Shown: in pieces, positions 42,939-53,651 of the stretch
How the letters are laid out: the number at the start of each line of letters is the position of its first letter
How positions within the stretch are numbered: position 1 is the first letter of the stretch
Source: Pseudomonas sp. BCA17
Lineage (GTDB): Bacteria; Pseudomonadota; Gammaproteobacteria; Pseudomonadales; Pseudomonadaceae
Reading direction: 5' to 3'
Assembly: GCF_004519405.1 (NCBI RefSeq)
Contig: NZ_SGWI01000002.1
Location: 372,001 to 436,000 of the forward strand
DNA: 64,000 bases
The notes under the pieces: generated by a model
The model's input: only the letters and a program-made list of their open reading frames with translations
What the model was told of the DNA's origin: nothing
Database searches by the model: none
Translations under genes and position numbers: made by a program

Positions 42939-43970
42939 TCAGCGCACAGGTGGTGCGTATTGAATGCCGCCGTTGTTCCACAGTGCGTTCAGGCCACGGT
43001 CGATTTCCAGCGGGGTGCTCTTGCCCAGGTTGCGCTCGAACACTTCACCATAGTTACCGACTTGCTTGACAATCTGTACAACCCAGTCTTTCTTCACTTT
43101 CAGGTCTTTGCCGTATTCGCCGTCAGCACCGAGCAGACGCGCAACGTCCGGGTTCTTGGTGGACTTGGCTTCAGCTTCAACGTTTTTCGACGTGATGCCG
43201 GCTTCTTCAGCGTTGAGCATGGCGTAGCCTACCCAGCGCACGATGGCCAGCCACTCGTCGTCGCCGTTACGCACGACCGGGCCCAGCGGCTCCTTGGAAA
43301 TGGTTTCCGGCAGAACCACGTAGTCCTTCGGCGAGGCCAGCTTGCTGCGCTGGGCGAACAGTTGGGACTTGTCGGAGGTCAGTACGTCGCAACGACCGGA
43401 TTCCAGCGACTTGGCGCTTTCATCGGAGGTGTCGAAGGTGATCGGGGTGTATTTGAGGTTGTTGCCGCGGAAGTAATCCGAAACGTTCAGCTCGGTGGTG
43501 GTACCTGCCTGGATGCAGATGGTCGCACCGTCCAGTTCCTTGGCACTTTTCACGCCCAGCTTGTTGTTAACCAGGAAGCCGATGCCGTCGTAGTAGGTAA
43601 TGAAGCCCGGGAATTTCAGGCCCATACCCGCGTCGCGGGAGCTGGTCATGGTGGTGTTGCGGGACAGGATGTCGACTTCGCCGGACTGAAGCGCGGTGAA
43701 ACGCTCCTTGGCGTTCAACTGGCTGAACTTGACCTTGGTCGCATCACCGAACACGGCAGCGGCCACAGCACGACACACGTCAGCGTCGATCCCGAGGATC
43801 TTGCCGCTGGCATCCGGCACCGAGAAACCCGGCAGGCCATCACTCACGCCACATTGCACGAAGCCTTTCTTCTGCACGGCGTCCAGGGTGGCGCCGGCCT
43901 GGGCGAACCCGCTGACACCCAAAACAGCGGCCGCGGTGACGATGGCCAGGGTGGATTTCAATACCTTCAT
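42939..43970 (-). CDS. aapJ: General L-amino acid ABC transporter, binding protein
   Basis: A 343-residue periplasmic binding protein. Signal peptide TLAIVTAAAVLGVSGFAQA; core with GFVQCGVSDGLPGFSVPDAS, GIDADVCRAVAAAVFGD, LSRNTTMTSSRD and CDVLTSDKSQL as in AapJ/BztA, which bind glutamate, aspartate, glutamine and other L-amino acids. First gene of the operon. The 345-base region upstream (43971-44315) shared with the divergent esterase gene has a TTGGTTTTTTTTGG run and a short CACTGATAGTG palindrome at 44116-44126 but no promoter I can name. Confidence 0.94.
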   Translation of the reverse strand: MKVLKSTLAIVTAAAVLGVSGFAQAGATLDAVQKKGFVQCGVSDGLPGFSVPDASGKILGIDADVCRAVAAAVFGDATKVKFSQLNAKERFTALQSGEVDILSRNTTMTSSRDAGMGLKFPGFITYYDGIGFLVNNKLGVKSAKELDGATICIQAGTTTELNVSDYFRGNNLKYTPITFDTSDESAKSLESGRCDVLTSDKSQLFAQRSKLASPKDYVVLPETISKEPLGPVVRNGDDEWLAIVRWVGYAMLNAEEAGITSKNVEAEAKSTKNPDVARLLGADGEYGKDLKVKKDWVVQIVKQVGNYGEVFERNLGKSTPLEIDRGLNALWNNGGIQYAPPVR

Positions 43971-44087
43971 TCAAACCTCCAATTGCTCTTGTTGTGTCGG
44001 AGCTCGAACTTCAGCGCACCCTTTTGAGGCGATATCGACCCGTGTTGGTTTTTTTTGGGGTCAAGCGGCATGAAGTCGTCGCGGTAA

Positions 44088-44972
<885 letters not shown>

Positions 44973-45074
44973 AACCTGCTGTTTATGTAGCCGTATGACA
45001 GACGCACTACGCCGCGCCCGTTTCTTGCATTACACTGGCCGGCGTACATTCCTTAACCAATTAATGAGATCACC

Positions 45075-46538
45075 GTGCTCAAAGCACTTAAGAAGATGTT
45101 CGGCAAAAGCGAGGCTGAGCCGCTCGCGCCTGTTTCCAGTGCTCCTGTCCCCACGTCCGGCAGCCGCAATGACGGTAAACAGCCCGGCCGGACCGCAGCT
45201 GCCGCCCAGCCGAAGAAGCCGACGGTGACGCCACCTGAACAGGCAAAACCGCTCGAGGCCACGCCTGCACCCGCTGCGCCCAAGCCACGCCGCGAACGTG
45301 CGCCAAAACCGCCGGTCACACCATGGAAACTCGAAGACTTCGTCGTCGAGCCCCAGGAAGGCAAGACCCGCTTCCACGATTTCAAGCTCGCCCCGGAACT
45401 GATGCACGCCATCCAGGACCTGGGCTTCCCTTACTGCACGCCGATCCAGGCGCAAGTACTGGGTTTCACCCTGGCCGGCAAAGACGCCATCGGCCGTGCG
45501 CAGACCGGCACCGGCAAGACCGCCGCGTTCCTGATCTCGATCATCACCCAGCTGCTGCAGACTCCGCCGCCGAAAGAACGCTACATGGGCGAACCGCGCG
45601 CCTTGATCATTGCCCCCACCCGGGAACTGGTGGTGCAGATCGCCAAGGACGCCGCCGACCTGACCAAGTACACCGGCCTCAACGTGATGACGTTCGTGGG
45701 CGGCATGGACTTCGACAAGCAGCTCAAGCATCTCGAAGCCCGCCACTGCGACATCCTGGTGGCCACGCCGGGCCGCTTGCTGGACTTCAACCAGCGCGGC
45801 GACGTGCACCTGGACATGGTCGAAGTGATGGTGCTGGACGAAGCCGACCGCATGCTCGACATGGGCTTTATCCCGCAGGTACGTCAGATCATTCGCCAGA
45901 CTCCGCCGAAAACCGAGCGCCAGACCCTGCTGTTCTCCGCGACCTTCACCGATGACGTGATGAACCTCGCCAAGCAATGGACCACTGACCCGTCCATCGT
46001 CGAGATCGAGTCTGAAAACGTCGCCAACGTCAACGTCGAGCAGCACATCTATGCCGTAGCCGGGGCCGACAAGTACAAATTGCTCTACAACCTGGTCAAC
46101 GACAACGGTTGGGAGCGCGTGATGGTCTTTGCCAACCGCAAGGACGAAGTTCGCCGCATCGAAGAACGCCTGGTGCGTGATGGCGTCAACGCCGCGCAGC
46201 TGTCAGGTGACGTGCCGCAACACAAGCGCATCAAGACCCTGGAAGGTTTTCGCGAAGGCAAGATTCGCGTGCTGGTGGCCACCGACGTGGCGGGTCGCGG
46301 GATTCACATCGACGGCATCAGCCATGTGATCAACTTCACCCTGCCGGAAGTGCCGGACGACTACGTGCACCGCATTGGCCGTACCGGCCGTGCCGGCGCG
46401 GCGGGCGTGTCGATCAGCTTCGCCGGTGAGGATGACTCGTATCAGTTGCCGTCGATCGAGGCGCTGCTGGGCCGCAAGATCAGCTGCGAGACGCCGCCGA
46501 CGCACCTGTTGCGGGCCGTGGAACGCAAACGCCCGTAA
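45075..46538 (+). CDS. rhlB: DEAD-box ATP-dependent RNA helicase RhlB
   Basis: A 487-residue RNA helicase, partner of the RNA degradosome. A basic, proline- and alanine-rich N-terminal extension of about 95 residues precedes the core. Motifs: Q-motif [20 protein letters not shown], Ia PTRELV, Ib [44 protein letters not shown] and [12 protein letters not shown]. Start is GTG 45075. The C-terminal tail is short ([20 protein letters not shown]). Stop lies 18 bases before a palindromic REP shared with moaE. Confidence 0.92.
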   Translation: MLKALKKMFGKSEAEPLAPVSSAPVPTSGSRNDGKQPGRTAAAAQPKKPTVTPPEQAKPLEATPAPAAPKPRRERAPKPPVTPWKLEDFVVEPQEGKTRFHDFKLAPELMHAIQDLGFPYCTPIQAQVLGFTLAGKDAIGRAQTGTGKTAAFLISIITQLLQTPPPKERYMGEPRALIIAPTRELVVQIAKDAADLTKYTGLNVMTFVGGMDFDKQLKHLEARHCDILVATPGRLLDFNQRGDVHLDMVEVMVLDEADRMLDMGFIPQVRQIIRQTPPKTERQTLLFSATFTDDVMNLAKQWTTDPSIVEIESENVANVNVEQHIYAVAGADKYKLLYNLVNDNGWERVMVFANRKDEVRRIEERLVRDGVNAAQLSGDVPQHKRIKTLEGFREGKIRVLVATDVAGRGIHIDGISHVINFTLPEVPDDYVHRIGRTGRAGAAGVSISFAGEDDSYQLPSIEALLGRKISCETPPTHLLRAVERKRP

Positions 46539-46555
46539 GCTCAAAGGCGATAAAA

Positions 46556-46581
46556 ATGTGGGAGCAAGCCCGCTCCCACAT
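46556..46581. terminator. REP-derived bidirectional terminator between rhlB and moaE
   Basis: ATGTGGGAGC / GCTCCCACAT is a perfect 10-bp stem with loop AAGCCC. It is flanked by AAAA on one side and TTTGGTTTTG on the other, so it can end transcripts from both convergent genes. The arm sequence is that of a single Pseudomonas REP unit. Confidence 0.75.
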
Positions 46582-46598
46582 TTGGTTTTGCAGCAAGC

Positions 46599-47048
46599 TT
46601 ACTTCCAGCGATCCGCCGCTGCGTGATCGCTGCCCCGCCCTTCCACCCAACGCGGGCCTTCCGGCGTGTTCTCTTTCTTCCAGAATGGCGCGCGGGTCTT
46701 CAAGTAGTCCATCACAAACGCACAGGCATCAAACGCCGCCTGGCGATGTGCGCTGGCAGCAGCCACGAAAACAATCGGCTCGCCCGGTTCAAGAGCGCCG
46801 ATCCGGTGCAGCACCTCAAGCTTGAGCAATGGCCAACGCTGTTCGGCCTCGACAGTTATCTTGGCCAAGGCTTTTTCGGTCATGCCCGGATAGTGCTCAA
46901 GGAACATCCCCGACACATCGCGACCGTCATTGAAGTCGCGTACATAGCCGACAAAACTCACCACCGCGCCCACGCCGACATTCGCCGCGTGCATCGCGTT
47001 GACTTCAGCACCGGGATCAAACGCCTCGGTTTGCACGCGAATCGCCAT
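46599..47048 (-). CDS. moaE: Molybdopterin synthase catalytic subunit
   Basis: A 149-residue large subunit of molybdopterin synthase, adding dithiolene sulfurs to precursor Z. Conserved VVSFVGYVRDFN, LEHYPGMTEKAL, VLHRIGALEPGE and the catalytic-region DYLKTRAPFWKKE are present. Two bases after moaD. Third gene of moaCDE. Confidence 0.95.
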   Translation of the reverse strand: MAIRVQTEAFDPGAEVNAMHAANVGVGAVVSFVGYVRDFNDGRDVSGMFLEHYPGMTEKALAKITVEAEQRWPLLKLEVLHRIGALEPGEPIVFVAAASAHRQAAFDACAFVMDYLKTRAPFWKKENTPEGPRWVEGRGSDHAAADRWK

Positions 47049-47050
47049 GC

Positions 47051-47293
47051 TCAGCCTCCGGTCACAGGCGGGAAAAACGCCACTTCGTCGCCGGCCTGCA
47101 CGGGCTCATCAAGGCTGCACAGTTCTTCGTTGCGTGCACACATCAGGCTGGCCTCGTTGAGCACGGCAAACTCGGGGTCAGTGGCGAGCGCCTGGCGCAC
47201 CGCATCAACGGTGGCAAAATCGCCTTCCATCTCCAGCGAATCAAAGCCCACCGCTTCGGCGTAACGCGCAAAAAACAATACATTGATGCTCAT
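47051..47293 (-). CDS. moaD: Molybdopterin synthase sulfur carrier subunit
   Basis: An 80-residue ubiquitin-like protein carrying the thiocarboxylate used by MoaE. It starts [16 protein letters not shown] and ends [17 protein letters not shown] with the required C-terminal Gly-Gly. Start ATG overlaps the moaC stop (ATGA). Confidence 0.95.
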   Translation of the reverse strand: MSINVLFFARYAEAVGFDSLEMEGDFATVDAVRQALATDPEFAVLNEASLMCARNEELCSLDEPVQAGDEVAFFPPVTGG

Positions 47294-47763
47294 GCCTGGT
47301 CCGCCTTGAAATGCCCGCTCTTGCCGCCGAGCTTTTCCAGCAGGCGAATACTTTCGATAGTCATACCGCGATCCACCGCTTTGCACATGTCGTAGATCGT
47401 CAGCGCCGCGACGCTGGCGGCGGTCAGGGCTTCCATCTCCACGCCGGTCTGGCCGCTGAGTTTGCAACGCGCCAGGATGTGCACCGCATCCACACCCTCG
47501 GCGCGCAGTTCGACCTTGACGCCGGTAAGCATCAACGGGTGGCACAACGGGATCAGATCACTGGTTTTTTTCGCGGCCTGGATGCCGGCAATACGGGCCA
47601 CGGCAAACACGTCGCCCTTGGGGTGGGCGCCGTCGACAATCATTTGCAGGGTCTCGGGCAGCATGCGCACCCGCGCTTGGGCCACAGCCTCACGGAACGT
47701 CACGGCTTTGTCGGTGACGTCGACCATATGGGCGCGACCTTGGGAATCGAGATGAGTCAGCAC
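47290..47763 (-). CDS. moaC: Cyclic pyranopterin monophosphate synthase
   Basis: A 157-residue enzyme of molybdenum cofactor synthesis making cPMP from the MoaA product. Family blocks: [56 protein letters not shown] and KAVDRGMTI, with the catalytic Lys/Asp region intact. Start is GTG 47763 (VLTHLD), supported by GGAG eight bases upstream. First gene of moaCDE. Confidence 0.95.
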   Translation of the reverse strand: MLTHLDSQGRAHMVDVTDKAVTFREAVAQARVRMLPETLQMIVDGAHPKGDVFAVARIAGIQAAKKTSDLIPLCHPLMLTGVKVELRAEGVDAVHILARCKLSGQTGVEMEALTAASVAALTIYDMCKAVDRGMTIESIRLLEKLGGKSGHFKADQA

Positions 47764-47837
47764 AGGGTTACTCCTGATCAGGAGCGGCAATTGTAAACCT
47801 GTGAGTCAAATTGCGCAGGGCTGTTTATCCCAGGCAA

Positions 47838-47860
47838 GAAGGGGCGCAGTGCGCCCCTTC
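47838..47860. terminator. Stem-loop after the autotransporter gene
   Basis: GAAGGGGCGC-agt-GCGCCCCTTC is a perfect 10-bp stem located 18 bases after the autotransporter stop. On the minus strand only a weak T run (TTGCC) follows, so termination efficiency is uncertain. It also marks the moaC upstream region. Confidence 0.65.
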
Positions 47861-47877
47861 CCATACAACAGCCAGGG

Positions 47878-50800
47878 TCAGAAGCGGAAGGTAAACCCGG
47901 CATTGATCCCGTTGTTGTTACCGCGGTTGGACAACAGGCCGCTGTAGCTCAAGGACACCAGCGTGTCCGGGGTCAGGGCCATTTCCGCACTGGCCTTGAT
48001 CACCGCGCCATCGCGGGCCACGGGCACACTGTTGACCGCAAAGGCCGTGTCGCTGCCGGCGAACTTCAGCGAGGCTTCACGATCGGTATCGCCAAACTGA
48101 TGCTCCCAACCCAACTCACCGCGCAACGTGACCGCCGACGTCGAGCTGATCGGCAATTGGGTATGCGCGCGCAGGCCCAGTGTCGAGAGCGTGGCGTCCT
48201 GGCTTTGCTTGCTGGCATGCAAGGCCGCAGCGCCGCCTTTCTCCTTGAACGAATCGCTCTGGTAGTTCAGGTACGTCAGGTTGGCGAAGGGTTCGAACTG
48301 GCTCCATTGGGTGTAGCCGATCTCGCCGAACACTTGGTCGGTGCGGGCGTTGTAGTCGGCTTTGTCATAGTCCGACTGGTTGGCGTAAGCCACGCGGCGC
48401 GAGGCATCGATACGGTGCCACGTGGTGGCGCCCCCCAGGCGCAGGGCGATCGCGTCGAAACGTTTTCCGCCGTAGACCGACAGGTGATAGTTGTCGCTGT
48501 CTGCCGAAGCCGAAGTGCCATTGAGGTGGCTCTGGGTGTAGCCGGTGGCTGCGCCCACACGCCAGCCGTCGCCGACCTCGGTGTCCAGGCCCAACAGCAC
48601 GCCGCTGGTGGACGAGGAATAACCGCTGGCGTTGTTGTCGCCGCTGACGTTATTGCGTCCCCCCAACAGTTGCACCCAGCCGCCATTATCGTGGGTCTCG
48701 ATCTGCGCACTGGAATCCAGCGCCTGCGCCTGTTGCAGGCGGCCGTTGACCGCTTCACGCAGGTAACGGCTGTCTGCCATCTGCGCCGCCGCCACGTCGG
48801 AGTGCAGCTGCCCCGAGAGTTGCTTGAACGCAGCTTGCGCCTGGGCGGCCGAGTCTGAAGCGAGCAGGCTTTCATACACTGGGCTACCCGCGCCCAATGC
48901 CTCGGCCGCCGTCGCCACGGCGCGCTCGTTGCGCGTTTGCGCAATGCTGGCAAAGGTCGTCTGGTTGCGTTCTATGGCCAGGGTCAGCGAGTCAGGCTGG
49001 TAATTAAGCCGAGTCCCGATGAACAGATAATCAGGCGAGATCGCCGCAAACTGTCCGTTGATACCCTGGGTGGCGGTGAGGATATTGAACGGCTGGCCCA
49101 ACAGGCTGCGCGCCTCGGTGGCGGACAACAGGTTAGGGCTGTTCTCCAGAGACACCGTCACCACACCGCCATTGAGGGTGGCGACGCCGCTGCTCTGGAT
49201 CTGGTCGCTTCGCCCGTCAGGGCCGACTTCGACGGCATACACCGAGCCCGGGTTGAAGGTCACGTCGCCGGTGTGCAGCGTGCCAATCGAGTGGCCCGGT
49301 GCTACACGGCCACCGCTGTTGACGGTCAAGGCACCCACCGTACCGTTGCCGGCCAGCGTGCCGCCCAGCGTGGTCATCACGCCGTTATCGGCATTGCGCG
49401 TGCCCACGGCGCTGCCATCCACAGTTACCGCAGACGTCAATGAACCGTCCACCGACAGCTTGCCGCCGCGCACCCAAGTGCTGCCGGAGTAGGTGTTCTG
49501 GCCTTCCAGCACCAGTTCGCCGTCGCCGGACTTGGCCAGACTGCCGACATAGGTATTGCCGGTGAGCAAATCCTTGCCGCGTGCCAGCGTTGCCTGTTCG
49601 CGCGCATGGCCGATTTCATATTCAAACTGATCATCGTCAGAGGCATTCGCCGGCAAACCATTGAGCCAGCCCTTTTGTTGCTTGGTGGCCGCCCAGGTCG
49701 CCTGCTCGGTGGCGTCTTCTACGCGGCGGGCGCGGATCGCCTCATCGGAAATCGGGTTAGCCCAGATATCGCGTGTGCCGGCAGGCAATGCCACCGCCAC
49801 CGAACCGAGGAACTGCCCCGGCCCCTGCATGGCTTTTTGCAGGTTGGGCAGGCCCCAGCCGCTGACCACACCCGGCACTTGCGGTGTGCCCGGCGCGGCA
49901 TCGTGCACCGGTTGCAAGTTGTCGTAGGTGCGGCCACCGGTCAGGGTGCCCACGGGTGTGTCCGGCCCATCCGGCGCTTGCAGGCTGGAGGTGGTGAGCA
50001 ACACATCCCGGGCCTGGCTGGCGGTCATATAGGGAAAGCGCTGGAGCACCAGCGCCAGCGCGCCGGAAACACTCGGTGCTGCAGCGGAGGTGCCGTTGGC
50101 GTTGGGGATGATTTCACCTTCGGGCCCGGTGGACGGAATCCCCGAAACGCCCATCACGCACCACCATTTCGAGGTGCCGCAACGGTTGTAGACCTGCGCG
50201 CTGGTCTCGTCATAACCGGTGATCGAGAGGAATCTGGCTTCGATATCCGGCTTGAAAAACGGCAGGTTGGCATTGGTGTCCGGGTTGGCGCCGTGGCTGT
50301 CGTTGCCCGCCGAGATGATCTGGATGAAGGTGTTTTGCCGGGCAGCGTCGGCCATGGCGTCCATCCAGGTTTTCTGGCCGGCGTGGGCCTTGTCCCAGAA
50401 TGGACGATAGGCGGCGGTCATGTCGCGCAAGTTGTCGGCCGCGCTGTCGCCGACATTGCCGAAATGGTTTTCGACGTCATTGCGCGAGTTCTGCCCCCAG
50501 CTCTGATTGACGATCGACACGTTCTTGGCGGCCAGGGCGTTGTAGCTGGCCATGAACGCGTTGTAGTCCAGATCGTTGGAGCCCTGGAAACGGTTGTCGT
50601 CGGTACCGCCGGTGTTAGCGACAAAAATGTTCGCGTCAAAGGCAATGCCGTGCATGCCGGTGCCATTGCGGCTGGCGCCCAGCACTCCAGACATTTCCGT
50701 GCCATGGCCGTCGTTGATGGTCGGGTCGTACTCACCGGAAATACTGAAGTGCTCGCCTTTTTGAAATTCGCCGTCCGGGGTGTCATGGATATAGCGCGGA

Positions 50801-51597
50801 TGGGTGGCGTAGTACTCACCCGTGGACGTCACCGCCTGTACACGGTCCTGGCCCTGGGCATTCTTGCCCTGGAACTCAAAGTGTTCAGTGAGAATGCCGG
50901 AGTCGAGCACGCCGACATTCACGCCCTTGCCGGTCATGCCCAAGGCATAGGCGAAATAGGCGTTGGTGCGATCCAGGCCGGAGTTGACCTGGGCTTCCGG
51001 GGTCTTCCAGGTTTGCGCGTTGGCGCTCCAGTCACGGGTGGCGGTGGCCCAGGACTGGCCGGCGTTGAGTTGCCCATTGAGGTTGCTGCTGACACCCGGC
51101 TCGACATAGGTGTAAGGCTTGGCTGCCGGCAGGTTGGCGATGATGGCCTTGGAGAAATCGAGAATATTGGTGGTGTAGCGGCCGCTGTTGCTGAAGAGCC
51201 GGCTGCGGTAGTAATCCAGGCGTGAGGTGTAGTCCAGCGGCCGCTTGGTGTCACCGAGCATGGCGCCGATGGTCAGGTTTTCCGGTTGCAACTCGTAGTT
51301 TTGCTTGAGAGCCGAATCGAATTTGGCGGACTGGCCGGCAAAGTCCTTGGCTGCAAGATCGACGATATCGGCATAGGCGAATCGCAGATTTTTATACACA
51401 TCGGTATTCGGGCCAAACGACGCCACCGCTTTGCGAAATGCCGACTCCAGCACCTGGGCGGTGTAAGGGTTGCTGTCGTCCGCCCAGGCCGTTGGGCCGT
51501 GACCGAGCCATAAGGCCAGGCCGAGTGCGATGGGTGTCAGGGGTATCGATTTGCGCTTGCGATAAAACACAGTGGAGCCATTACCTGCTACGTCCAT
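47878..51597 (-). CDS. Subtilisin-type (S8) serine protease autotransporter
   Basis: A 1239-residue type Va secreted protease. An extended signal region ends LGHGPTAWA. The S8 domain spans about 210-560 with Asp in GVNVGVLDSGIL (about 231), His in NDGHGTEMSGV (about 295) and Ser in NGTSAAAPSVSGAL (about 503). A beta-helical stalk follows (LTGNTYVGSLAKSGDGELVLEGQNTYSGSTWV is the passenger-repeat region, quoted in part), and the last about 270 residues form the autotransporter barrel ending in GFTFRF. Start at MDVAGNG because AAGGAAA sits 5 bases upstream; the longer MKTPLG start is less likely. Targets unknown; related Pseudomonas and Bordetella (SphB1-like) enzymes process surface proteins. 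Confidence 0.92.
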   Translation of the reverse strand: MDVAGNGSTVFYRKRKSIPLTPIALGLALWLGHGPTAWADDSNPYTAQVLESAFRKAVASFGPNTDVYKNLRFAYADIVDLAAKDFAGQSAKFDSALKQNYELQPENLTIGAMLGDTKRPLDYTSRLDYYRSRLFSNSGRYTTNILDFSKAIIANLPAAKPYTYVEPGVSSNLNGQLNAGQSWATATRDWSANAQTWKTPEAQVNSGLDRTNAYFAYALGMTGKGVNVGVLDSGILTEHFEFQGKNAQGQDRVQAVTSTGEYYATHPRYIHDTPDGEFQKGEHFSISGEYDPTINDGHGTEMSGVLGASRNGTGMHGIAFDANIFVANTGGTDDNRFQGSNDLDYNAFMASYNALAAKNVSIVNQSWGQNSRNDVENHFGNVGDSAADNLRDMTAAYRPFWDKAHAGQKTWMDAMADAARQNTFIQIISAGNDSHGANPDTNANLPFFKPDIEARFLSITGYDETSAQVYNRCGTSKWWCVMGVSGIPSTGPEGEIIPNANGTSAAAPSVSGALALVLQRFPYMTASQARDVLLTTSSLQAPDGPDTPVGTLTGGRTYDNLQPVHDAAPGTPQVPGVVSGWGLPNLQKAMQGPGQFLGSVAVALPAGTRDIWANPISDEAIRARRVEDATEQATWAATKQQKGWLNGLPANASDDDQFEYEIGHAREQATLARGKDLLTGNTYVGSLAKSGDGELVLEGQNTYSGSTWVRGGKLSVDGSLTSAVTVDGSAVGTRNADNGVMTTLGGTLAGNGTVGALTVNSGGRVAPGHSIGTLHTGDVTFNPGSVYAVEVGPDGRSDQIQSSGVATLNGGVVTVSLENSPNLLSATEARSLLGQPFNILTATQGINGQFAAISPDYLFIGTRLNYQPDSLTLAIERNQTTFASIAQTRNERAVATAAEALGAGSPVYESLLASDSAAQAQAAFKQLSGQLHSDVAAAQMADSRYLREAVNGRLQQAQALDSSAQIETHDNGGWVQLLGGRNNVSGDNNASGYSSSTSGVLLGLDTEVGDGWRVGAATGYTQSHLNGTSASADSDNYHLSVYGGKRFDAIALRLGGATTWHRIDASRRVAYANQSDYDKADYNARTDQVFGEIGYTQWSQFEPFANLTYLNYQSDSFKEKGGAAALHASKQSQDATLSTLGLRAHTQLPISSTSAVTLRGELGWEHQFGDTDREASLKFAGSDTAFAVNSVPVARDGAVIKASAEMALTPDTLVSLSYSGLLSNRGNNNGINAGFTFRF

Positions 51598-51842
51598 TTT
51601 CCTTTCCCTTTGGATATGTGCGTCGTCAATGAGCGATGTATCGGGCTTTTTGTAATAGGCAGGGTCACGCAGAAAACCCAAGGGGGTTTTCAAGATTTCG
51701 TCGAATGAATGAGGTGGTTTTCCGACGGGGTCACGCGGTGTTCTTATTGTTTTTGCAGCGGCAAAAAATGTAACAAAATAATTACAAAGACCACAAGCAC
51801 CCTGGGCGCATTAACGAAGACAAATGTCGCCCACAACAAAAA
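51598..51842. other. Upstream region of the autotransporter gene
   Basis: About 245 bases between the autotransporter start and the phoH terminator. AT-richer than its surroundings, with a run of adenines and ACAAAATAATTACAAAG around 51770-51790 that could hold a promoter for the autotransporter. No recognised operator. Confidence 0.4.
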
Positions 51843-51868
51843 CCCCGGATTTCGTGAAAAATCCGGGG
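51843..51868 (-). terminator. Rho-independent terminator after phoH-like gene
   Basis: CCCCGGATTT / AAATCCGGGG-type stem (8 perfect bp CCCCGGAT/ATCCGGGG extended by A-T pairs) followed on the minus strand by TTTTTGTTGT, 41 bases past the phoH stop. Confidence 0.88.
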
Positions 51869-51909
51869 TGGTTCGTGGCATTTAGCCACCAACTATCACA
51901 GGTGTGTTT

Positions 51910-53304
51910 TTACAGGTGCGACTCGGCGTATTCGGCCAGGATCGAACGAGGCACCCCTTGCAGCGCGATGTGCACGCCGTTGGGGAAGTCTTTGAAGCGT
52001 TCCGTCAGGTAGGTCAGCCCGGAGCTGGTCGCGGACAGGTAAGGGGTGTCGATCTGTGCCAGGTTGCCCAGGCACACCACTTTGGAACCGGCGCCGGCAC
52101 GGGTGATGATGGTTTTCATCTGGTGCGGCGTAAGGTTCTGGCATTCATCGATCAGAATCAGGCTTTGCTGGAAACTGCGACCTCGGATGTAGTTGAGGGA
52201 TTTGAACTGCAACGGCACTTTGCTGAGGATGTAATCGACGCTGCCATGGGTGTTTTCGTCATCCATGTGCAAGGCTTCGAGGTTGTCGGTGATCGCCCCC
52301 AGCCACGGCTCCATTTTTTCCGCCTCGGTGCCGGGCAGGAAACCGATCTCCTGGTCCAGGCCCTGCACACTGCGGGTGGCGATGATGCGGCGATAGCGCT
52401 TGGTAACCATGGTTTGTTCGATGGCGGCAGCCAGGGCGAGGATGGTTTTCCCCGAACCTGCGGCGCCCGTCAGGTTGACCAGGTGGATATCCGGGTCGAG
52501 CAGCGCATACAACGCCAGGCTCTGGTAGATATCGCGCGGTTTCAGGCCCCAGGCTTCCTGGTGCAACAGGGGTTCCTGATGCAGGTCGAGGATCAGCAGC
52601 TTGTCGACCTGGATCTCTTTGATCCAACCCACGAAGCCCTGTTCGTCGACGATAAACTCATTGATATGCACGGCCGGCAGGTTGTCGATCAGTTGTACCT
52701 GATGCCAGGTGCGGCCGTGGTCCTGACGGGTTTCGACTTTGCTGACGCGGTCCCAGAACGAGCCGGTCATCATGTGATAACCACGGGACAGCATCGACAC
52801 GTCGTCGACCAGTTGGTCGGTACTGTAGTCCTCGGCAGCGATCCCACATGCTCGTGCCTTGAGGCGCATGTTGATGTCTTTGGTGACCAGCACCACGCGC
52901 AGCTCCTTGTCGCGTGCGTGCAAGTCGATCAACTGGTTGATGATTTTGTTGTCGTTCAGATTCTCCGGCAGCAGGCTGTTGGGCTCGCTGCGCTTGCTCA
53001 TCAGAATCGACAGCAAGCCCTTGGGCCCGCCTTTGCCACGCTGGATCGGCACGCCGACCTCAACGTCTTCGGGTGAAGCTTCACCCAGGGTCTTGTCGAT
53101 CAGGCGAATCGCCTGGCGGCATTCGGCGGCCACGCTGTGGTGCCCGCTTTTGAGTTTGTCGAGCTCCTCAAGCACGATCATCGGGATGGCGACGTGGTGT
53201 TCTTCGAAGTTAAGCAGTGCGTTTGGATCGTGGATCAATACGTTGGTATCAAGCACATAAAGGATTGGCTGGTCGGAAGAAGGGTTACGTCCATGATCAT
53301 CCAT
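51910..53304 (-). CDS. PhoH-family PIN-domain ATPase
   Basis: A 464-residue cytoplasmic protein combining an N-terminal PIN nuclease domain (about 8-145: LYVLDTNVLIHDPNALLNFE, AIPMIVLEELDKLKSG, VTKDINMRLKA) with a C-terminal PhoH ATPase (about 245-460: Walker A GAAGSGKTILALAA, Walker B SLILIDECQNLT, GNLAQIDTPY). The acidic PIN residues are present. This PhoH2-like arrangement suggests ATP-driven RNA unwinding and cleavage. Single gene. The 347 bases upstream (53305-53651) contain no gene or motif I can support beyond the presumed promoter. Confidence 0.92.
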   Translation of the reverse strand: MDDHGRNPSSDQPILYVLDTNVLIHDPNALLNFEEHHVAIPMIVLEELDKLKSGHHSVAAECRQAIRLIDKTLGEASPEDVEVGVPIQRGKGGPKGLLSILMSKRSEPNSLLPENLNDNKIINQLIDLHARDKELRVVLVTKDINMRLKARACGIAAEDYSTDQLVDDVSMLSRGYHMMTGSFWDRVSKVETRQDHGRTWHQVQLIDNLPAVHINEFIVDEQGFVGWIKEIQVDKLLILDLHQEPLLHQEAWGLKPRDIYQSLALYALLDPDIHLVNLTGAAGSGKTILALAAAIEQTMVTKRYRRIIATRSVQGLDQEIGFLPGTEAEKMEPWLGAITDNLEALHMDDENTHGSVDYILSKVPLQFKSLNYIRGRSFQQSLILIDECQNLTPHQMKTIITRAGAGSKVVCLGNLAQIDTPYLSATSSGLTYLTERFKDFPNGVHIALQGVPRSILAEYAESHL

Positions 53305-53651
53305 ACTCGGTCACCTTTGTGGGAGCCATTCGACGCAATACCTGGGCGGTGCTGCGCCTCGATTCGACCACCGACCGCACCTGAGTGACGTCAAGCGCGG
53401 TGCCCACATGAGGAGTCTTGTAAGACGCCACCTGTGCTGCAGGTTTCGGCGATCTGACTTCGTAATACCGCAAAACCCATGACAGGAAAAAGCACTTTGA
53501 CGCTTTTTTGAAGTTTATTTTTCAGGATGACGAATAGCACTAGCCGAGTGCCAGGTACCCCGTTAAAGTCGGAAGTCCGCCTGCATCGATTTGTCGCACA
53601 AAATCACCCAAAAAATGCTTGAACCCCAACAGGGCCGGGCGTTTCATCTTT

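Noticed and set aside
49606..51225. 539-codon frame antisense to the autotransporter
   Set aside because: Valine/glycine-rich shadow; the minus strand carries an intact S8 catalytic triad and barrel.
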